NCBI GenBank assembly: GCA_963682025.1
Contig: OY821517.1
Location: forward strand, 94,919,946-94,983,945
DNA length: 64,000 nucleotides
DNA from: Cordilura impudica
Lineage: Eukaryota > Arthropoda > Insecta > Diptera > Scathophagidae
Reading direction: 5' to 3'
In this document: positions 57,899 to 64,000 of the stretch, one piece after another
Layout: each line of letters begins with the position of its first letter
Position numbering within the stretch: position 1 is the stretch's first letter
The notes under the pieces: model-generated
What the model was told of the DNA's origin: nothing
Database searches by the model: none
What the model saw: the letters and a program-made list of their open reading frames with translations, nothing else
Translations under genes and position numbers: made by a program

Positions 57899-59242
57899 CA
57901 CTCCGTTTCACTTGAATAGCACAAACCAATTTTTTATTTTTATTTGATTACCTACCAATATTCATTGACTGAACTGCATTTGTTGTTGTACTAGTTTTTC
58001 GCCTTCCTATCCACATTCTCTGCGACAAAATTGAAGCCCTGAGAATTTACCGTAACATTTTTCTGTTCATTTCATTTTCGTTTGCTTTACTGGAATAGCA
58101 CATTTTCGTTCAAGTTTGATTTACGTCGTGCAGATCATCGGCAAGATAAAGTAAGCCATTATTTTGAATATTTAAAATATATTTGAATAATATTCAATAA
58201 TAATGGATCGTGGAAAAGCCTTAACGAACGAGGAACAAATTAAAATAAAAACTTATCAGGAATGTGACCTCTTTGTGTCTGAAATAGCAAAAAAAAAATA
58301 GAAAGAGTAGAAAAGTCGTACATAGTTTTATTCATAACAGCTCAAGTTATGAAAAAAATATGAAAGGTCGTGTAAATAGTGTACTTTCCAATGCAGATAA
58401 GCGATCTATACCGTGCGAGGCTTCCAATTCGCATGACTCGGTTTACAAAATAAGAGCAAAAGCTGGAGTAAACGCAAGTAAAACTACTATGAGGTGGGTG
58501 ATTTCTAAAGCTAAACATCTGAAGCACTTAAAATTAAAGAAAAAATCACCACTTACCCATCTACGTAAAGAAGCTCAGAAACTACATGTCATTTAGAAAC
58601 TACATGTCATGGAAGACCTTTGTATTCTGTGATGAGAAAAACTTTAATTTCGAGGGCCGTGACGGGTATAACTATTACTTCCATGATTTAAAAAAGGAGA
58701 CCCATCAATTGGAGCGTCTACACAGCAGAGTCAGCGGGGTTATGGTCTGGGGAGCCATATCCTATTTTGGAACATGTGGGCTTCAATTTTTGACTTTTTC
58801 ACCACTACAAGGTCTTTTTGGAATTTTGTCAATGCCCCAATTCATACAGCCCGTGTTGTCAAATTATGGATCGAGTCAAAAAATGTCAATCTCTTAAACT
58901 GGCCTCCATCCCCGCCGGACCTTAACCTTATGGAAAATGTTTGGGGGTGACTGGCAAGAAAATTTTATGAGTCAGGAAGACAGTTTTCTACCAAAGCTGA
59001 GCTACTTCAGGCTTTTCAGAAGCATGATCTTCATTTTCCCTTGACTATATTAAAAAGCTTTATGATTCTTTACCAAGTAGGATTTGTGAAATTATTCTAA
59101 ACAAAGGAGGTTCTACCCATTATTAAATTAGATTTATAAATTAATAAGTTAAATGATTAAGCCAAAACAATTTGTTAAAAATTAATTAAACAATATTTAA
59201 TATAGTTTAAAACAAAGTGTGCTATTCAAATGAAACAAAATG
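57899..59242 (+). mobile_element. Tc1-like DNA transposon (1.34 kb) with TA duplication
   Basis: Inverted ends CACTCCGTTTCACTTGAATA (57899) and the complement of CATTTTGTTTCATTTGAATA (ending 59242), each bordered by TA (57897-57898, 59243-59244). The motif GGAATAGCACA recurs internally at 58091, like the inner direct repeat of some Tc1 elements. Contains the 58203-59127 relic transposase. Confidence 0.9.
58203..59127 (+). pseudogene. Tc1-like transposase relic
   Basis: ATG 58203: MDRGKALTNEEQIKIKTYQE then stop; ORF 58360-58596 with KGRVNSVLSNADKRSI, GVNASKTTMRWVI (helix-turn-helix) and LKKKSPLTHLRKEAQ; an 18-bp duplication (AGAAACTACATGTCATTT-type) at 58577-58611; ORF 58586-58897 with TFVFCDEKNFNFEGRDGYNY (first catalytic Asp), SGVMVWGAISYFG; then FVNAPIHTARVVKLWIESKN, where relatives have QDNAPIH, so the second Asp is lost; LNWPPSPPDLNLMENVWG keeps the Glu. 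Stop codons follow. Full length apart from frameshifts. Intact relatives cut and paste at TA. Confidence 0.85.
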
Positions 59243-59269
59243 TACGCGCTATTTTTAGGTTTATATTTT

Positions 59270-59690
59270 AGTGTTTTTAAGTTCAGTAAAATGGTTCATG
59301 AATGCGATAGATTAAAGGGATAAGAAGTAATATCATATATGTTTTTAGTATCAGTTGTAGCAAAGAAATCCACGAACATATTGCAAGTCAATGCATCATC
59401 ATCATCAGGATAAAAATTTAAGATATTTTTGCTATAATCGGAAGCGTGGAATAAAGTAATTTCTACAATCAGCTGCTGCGCCAGAATTTTTATATTTCTT
59501 GTAAAATATGTTTTTCTATTTTTAGCATTTGTTAAAAATTTATTATTCCATGGTGGGCCACAGCTATCGCGAATTAATATTTTTGAAATAATTTCCGAGA
59601 TGAAGTAGTGTAATTATTACCAGAGTTTATAGTGTTCCAATTGACATTAGGTAATATATACTAAAAAATACTAAAGAACGACGCTTAAGT
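59270..59690 (-). pseudogene. LINE linker fragment (between endonuclease and RT)
   Basis: Minus strand: LPNVNWNTINSGNN, then KILIRDSCGPPWNNKFLTNA, KNRKTYFTRNIKILAQQLI, YSKNILNFYPDDDDALTCN, MFVDFFATTDTKNI. The CGPPWNN-K-L-NRK pattern is usual between endonuclease and reverse transcriptase in LINEs, but neither domain is present, so this is tentative. Confidence 0.45.
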
Positions 59691-59734
59691 ATGTTTACTT
59701 AAGATGTTTCAATTAATAAATTTATATATTTAAT

Positions 59735-60625
59735 AACCACGATTAAAAATTTAAAAATGGACCGATTTTGTGCATTGTGACCGATAATGCAACCAATATG
59801 GTCAGCACTGTCAATAAGCTGAATGAAGATGTAGTAACATATGGTTTTGGTGAATATTAAGCTTCTGTGTATTGCAAAAATACACAGTGTCGCGGTTTCT
59901 TGCAGAACACCAAAACCAGATGGCATTTTCAAGCGGAGTGCCGGTAAAGTGGCAATTTTAGATCAAGCTGCGCAGTGGGAAGTACTTATTTGATGATTGA
60001 GCGCATCATCGAACTAAAAGCTAATCTTACTGACATGGCTAACCGAGCTATAGCATTGATAGATGCGCCATGGGTTGAAGTAGGAAAACTTGAATGTCTA
60101 CTTCGTCATTCTTATACCACAACCAAAAAATTTCAGGTGGCAGATATAATTGGTAATATGTTTTACAATGAGTGGTGCAACCTTATTTTCCGGTTTTATA
60201 AAACTAATTGTAAAATAGCTGATGGAATTAGGCATTTAACGATTCGACGATAAAGCACCCTCCTAGACAATAGTATGTTACCAGCGGGTATGTAGGTCGA
60301 TCCTATGGTCGGAGTGTTACTAACCAAAGAACGTCAAATTAGAGCTTAAGATGCTTTATATGAATTAGTCGTTCGCATGAAAGGTATGTAGTTGACGGAT
60401 AAACTACGTAATGATTACTCTTCATCAAATATAATTCCTGAAGCCGTTGTAGAAGTTTATGAAAAATTTTTAGACCAGTAGGAGCAGTCCAAGGGTCGTC
60501 GCTTAAATTAAGTAGAAACTAGCGGAGACACAGAAACTCCAACAGCCTTAGCTAAATTCAAAATAGACTTTTACCAGGCATGGAAAAAGGTAGAGAAATT
60601 TTACCGTTCTTCAAATATAGCAATA
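59735..60625 (+). pseudogene. hAT-superfamily transposase relic
   Basis: PILCIVTDNATNMVSTVNKL (the catalytic Asp context of hAT enzymes), NEDVVTYGFGEY, KCSAGKVAILDQAAQWGSTY and LMIERIIELKANLTDMANRA; ORF 59975-60253 adds IDAPWVEVGKLECLLRHSYT, TTKKFQVADI and NMFYNEWCNLIFRFYKTNCK. Degenerate continuation: MLPAGM-VDPMVGVLLTKER, ELVVRMKG, FKIDFYQAWKKVEKFYRSSN. The W-x-S/T-x-Y-M-I-x-R block and PWVEVxKL are hAT hallmarks. Stops and frameshifts throughout. The C-terminal dimerisation motif is not seen. Not obviously the same hAT family as the relic at 7610-8104. Confidence 0.7.
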
Positions 60626-60867
60626 TATGACGCAATTCCAATACATCTTGAGCAGACCTGCCAGATGATTTTGATAAAGTACAGCATATTAAAAAAAAAC
60701 CGGCATTATCGGCACTTCCATTAAAAAAAATCAGCAATTTAAAAATATCTATTTTAAATAAAATAAACCATATTTTTATTAACAAAACGTAACGCAACAG
60801 AACATTTTAGCATTAACTATTTTTTATAACAAGAAAGATAACACAAAATCGATAAAAAAAAAAAAAA
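60626..60867. other. Spacer before the R cluster
   Basis: AT-rich, with A runs; no feature recognised. Confidence 0.4.
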
Positions 60868-61171
60868 CAAGTAAGAAAATTATAGTTGGTCTAGACCGAC
60901 TATACGATACCTATACCATGCGTTTAGAGGCCCTATCTCTCAGTCCCAACTAACTGGGTATAGAAAATAAACATAAACCAAATTTGAGTGGGATTTTTAT
61001 TAATTTTTTTGGCTGCAGATATGAAAAAGTTCATATCGGATGCTATATCTATATGGGGACTAGGCCCCAAAATGGACCGCTCCTGCCCATGTTTGGTAAA
61101 GTCTCTTGTATTTTGCAAAAATATATAGGTACAAACAAAATTTGAGATGAATCAGCGCAATATTTTTGTTT
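60868..61171 (+). mobile_element. R element copy 10a, 5' part of a split copy
   Basis: CAAGTAAG start and palindrome (one change, TTGGTCTAGACCGA), body up to GCAATATTTTTGTT. The 3' remainder resumes at 62626 (TTTTTATAGATTTAAATG), on the far side of two inverted R copies. 304 + 488 bp equals a full-length R. Confidence 0.85.
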
Positions 61172-61855
61172 TTATACCCTATACCACTATGTGGTTGGGG
61201 TATAATGACTTTGTGCTGCTGTTTGTAACAACCAAAAATATTTGACCTACACCCATCTTTAATTATACCGATCGAATCAGAATCACTATCTGATTCGATT
61301 TAACGATGTCCGTCCGTCCGTCCGTCTGTGTGTCCATGTAAAGTTTGTAATCAAATTGCAGGTCGCAAATTTGAATATATTTTGATGAAATTTGGTGTTT
61401 GATCTCCTGTCGGCCATGGGATGAACGCTATTGAAATTGTTAAGAATCGGTCCATGTTCAGACCTAGCCCCCATACAAATGACCCCTATTAAATTCAACA
61501 TATATTGCCATAAGATCCAAGAGCTGCTTCCCGATCTTCACTTAAATCTATCAAAAAAGAAAAATATTGCACTGATTCTTCTCAAATTTTGTTTGTATAT
61601 ATCTTTGCAAAATACAAGAGACTTTACCAAACATGGTCAGGATCGGTCCATTTTTGGGCCTAGTCCCCATATAGATATAGCATCCGATATGAACTTTTTC
61701 ATATCTGCAGCCGAAAAAATTAATAAAAATCCCACTCAAATTTGGTTTATGGTATTTTCTATATCCAGTTAGTCGGGCCTGAGAGATAGGGTCTCTAAAC
61801 GCATGGTATAGGGTATCGTATAGTCGGTCTAGACCGACTATAATTTTCTTACTTG
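61172..61855 (-). mobile_element. R element copy 10b, nested in the split copy
   Basis: TTATACCC hairpin at 61172, (GTCC)n near 61308-61324, CTTACTTG at 61855. About 100 bp between GCCATAAGATCCAA and GAGCTGCTTCCCG is deleted. Inserted in the T-rich run of copy 10a. Confidence 0.85.
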
Positions 61856-61883
61856 CATTAGTTTTAATCTGTGTAGTTTATAA

Positions 61884-62625
61884 TTATACCCTATACCACT
61901 ATGTGGTTTGGGTATAATGACTTTGTGCTGCTGTTTGTAACTACCAAAAATATTTGACCTAGACCCATCTTTTATTATACCGATCGAATCAGAATCACTA
62001 ACTAATGCGATTTAGCGATTTCCGTCCGTCTGTGTGTCCATGTAAAGTTTGTAATCAAACTGCAGGTCGCAAATTTGAATATATTTTGATGAAATTTGGT
62101 GTTTGATCTTTTGTCGGCCATGGTATGAACGCTATTGAAATTGGTGAGAATTGGTCCATGTTCAGACCTAGCCTCCATACAAATGACACCTATGAAATCG
62201 ACATAAATTGCCATAAGATCCAAATTGTCCTATAGGTCTTACTCAAATTGGGTTTGTATGCGTTTATTACATCCATTAATGAGTAGTCCAAAAATGATTC
62301 CTATGAGACAACTCTTAGTCATAGGCCCCATATAGAGCTGCTTCCCGATCTTCACCTAAATCTATCAAAAAACAAACATATTGCACTGATTCTTCTCAAA
62401 TTTTGTTTGTATTTTTGCATTTTTGGGCCTAGTCCCCATATAGATATAGCATCCGATATGAACTTTTTCATATCTACAGCCAAAAAAATTAATAAAAATC
62501 ATAGTCAAATTTGGTTTATGCTTATTTTCTATATCCAATTAGTTGTGCCTGAGAGATAGGGTCTCTAAACGCGTGGTATAGGGTATCGTATGGTCGATCT
62601 AGACCGACTATAATTTTCTTACTTG
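61884..62625 (-). mobile_element. R element copy 11, tandem to 10b
   Basis: TTATACCC at 61884, a short CCGTCCGTCTGTG tract near 62021, CTTACTTG at 62625. Separated from copy 10b by a 28-bp AT-rich spacer. Same orientation. Confidence 0.85.
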
Positions 62626-63113
62626 TTTTTTTATAGATTTAAATGAAGATCGGGAAGCAGCTCTATATGGGGCCTACGACTAAGAGTTGCCCCATAGGGA
62701 TCGTTTTTGGGCTACTCATTAATGGATGTAATAAACACATGCAAACCCAATTTGACTAAGATCTATACGACAATTTGTATCTTATGGCAATTTATGTTGA
62801 TTTCATAGAGGTCATTTGTATTGGTCTGAACATGGACCGATTCTCACCAATTTCAACAGCGTTCATCATATGGCCGGTAAAAGCTTATATACCAAATTTC
62901 ATCGAAGTACGTTCATATTTGCGACCTGCAGTTTGATTACAAGCTTTACATAGACACACAGACGGACGGACGGACGGGCATCGTTAAATCGAATCAGCTA
63001 GTGATTCTCATTCGATCGGTATAAAAGATGGGTCTATGTCAAATATTTTTGGTAGTTACCAACAGCAGCACAAAATCATTATACCCAAACCACATAGTGG
63101 TATATGGTATAAT
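62626..63113 (+). mobile_element. R element copy 12, 3' part of the split copy
   Basis: Picks up at TTTATAGATTTAAATGAAGA, continues through the (GACG)n tract near 62959-62977 and ends CATAGTGGTATATGGTATAA at 63113. One mutation (ATATGG for ATAGGG) in the hairpin arm. Confidence 0.85.
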
Positions 63114-64000
63114 GATATCCTTTAAAGGCTAATATTAAGCACAATGAGATAACCCTAGAAATCATTTGAAAGAAATTAAAAACATACATACATATCTATT
63201 CGCCAATGCCATTCTAATCTTGTAACATAATATACACTGAGTTATTATGCTTTTTTCTTTTATCGCGGAATATTTTAGTGCACATTTATGCAATATAATT
63301 TAAAGAATTTATCAAAGTCTATCGTGTTTAATTGTGACTTGTAAGCATTTATGTACTTAATAATTAAAAATGAAAATAAATAAAAAGATTGCATGTAAGT
63401 AGCCATTAAACAAACACTCTTAAGAGTTGTTAACATAATACCATAATTAGTTTTAATGCACACAAAACACTAATTAATATCAAAGACATGAAATATTTTC
63501 ATAAAAGTTATAAAACACACACAGCCATACAGACATACACGTTATAGTGATACAAACGATTGTACTTAAATTGCCTAAAATGCATGCTTAACATTATATG
63601 AAAACCCATACATACTCGTGCGAGTATAACCATGAAAACGCGAAACTATGCATTAGTAAACTTAACACCGGAAATGCTTTATGGTAGGACTCTATGTTAA
63701 CATTATTTTAAACTCCACAACACTAATACGTAATACTCGTATATCTGTGTGTGTGTGTGCATATGTGTATGTTAGTGAAAAACTAAGCTCAGGTGTTATT
63801 TTTTGATGTATGTGTAAGAGAATGGATGTTGCAAACAAAACAAAAATTAAAGTACAAATTTTACTGGCTAAAGTCTCTCTCATAATACCGTACTGTATTT
63901 AGAGTTTTTGATTTTTATAATGTTTCCAATTTTGTTTAAAAGAGTATTTCATTTAAAGTTCATAAAATTCAAAGTTGACTATCGAACAAACTGCTAGAAA
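63114..64000. other. AT-rich DNA to the window end, no gene recognised
   Basis: GT-rich run (GTGTGTGTGTG) near 63748 and many short A/T runs. No coding relic found on either strand. Confidence 0.5.

Noticed and set aside
4824..63000. Recurrent predicted peptide of about 60-75 aa (MDLMAIYVDFIGVICMGARS and similar), plus a second one (GCRYEKVHIGCYIY), found at many positions on both strands
   Set aside because: They are translations of the R repeat. They recur because the repeat recurs, are truncated at the (GACG)n tract, and resemble no protein family I know.

Overview
This window reads as heterochromatin-like or otherwise repeat-packed DNA from an insect, most likely a brachyceran fly. It is strongly AT-rich. 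It carries about a dozen copies of a short element whose (GTCC)n tract, terminal hairpin and subterminal inverted repeats resemble the mini-me/DINE-1 (Helentron-like) repeats of flies. The coding relics are jockey/CR1-type LINEs, Tc1, mariner, hAT and PIF/Harbinger. I recognise no host single-copy gene, tRNA or rRNA. Almost every recognisable open frame belongs to a mobile element, and nearly all are broken by frameshifts, stops or nested insertions.

Layout. 1-1.35 kb: a RAG1/Transib-superfamily transposase relic (copy A). 3.5-7.5 kb: two copies of an unclassified repeat (X) and two R elements. 7.6-10.8 kb: a hAT relic and two minus-strand LINE fragments. 11-12.1 kb: a third X. 13.2-18.1 kb: a composite bracketed by Tc1-like terminal repeats, holding an R copy, a mariner remnant and, inside the mariner, a 2.6 kb long-TIR transposon (E1). 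18.3-20.9 kb: two non-autonomous Helitrons, one built around a 142-bp tandem array and carrying a nested R. 21.2-22.9 kb: a plus-strand LINE. 22.9-27.8 kb: a minus-strand LINE with a 505-bp solo LTR in its reverse transcriptase and an R in its ORF1. 28.4-33.9 kb: more R copies in non-coding DNA. 36.2-37.0 kb: a Harbinger transposase relic with a visible intron. 38.3-43.8 kb: a second RAG1/Transib-like relic (copy B), lacking its catalytic core and split by a nearly intact 4.4 kb jockey-type LINE with an 11-bp target duplication. 44.3-45.2 kb: head-to-head R copies. 47.3-50.1 kb: a 2.8 kb transposon with about 575-bp terminal inverted repeats, sitting inside repeat Y. 51.1-55 kb: a LINE split by E2, a smaller relative of E1. 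55.3-56.7 kb: a complete non-autonomous Helitron. 57.2-57.8 kb: a diverged R relative carrying a 123-bp satellite. 57.9-59.2 kb: a Tc1-like element with TA target duplication. 59.7-60.6 kb: a hAT relic. 60.9-63.1 kb: an R copy split by two other R copies.

The genes do not form a pathway; the value of the window is its insertion history. Several nested junctions give empty-site comparisons that fix element boundaries: E1 and E2 both duplicate TTA, the solo LTR duplicates TGTA, the LINE in copy B duplicates ATCTTCTGCAT, and the R element fits insertion without duplication. The biologically most interesting items are the two RAG1/Transib-like relics and the E1/E2 family. All family assignments come from motif recognition by eye, without database searches.
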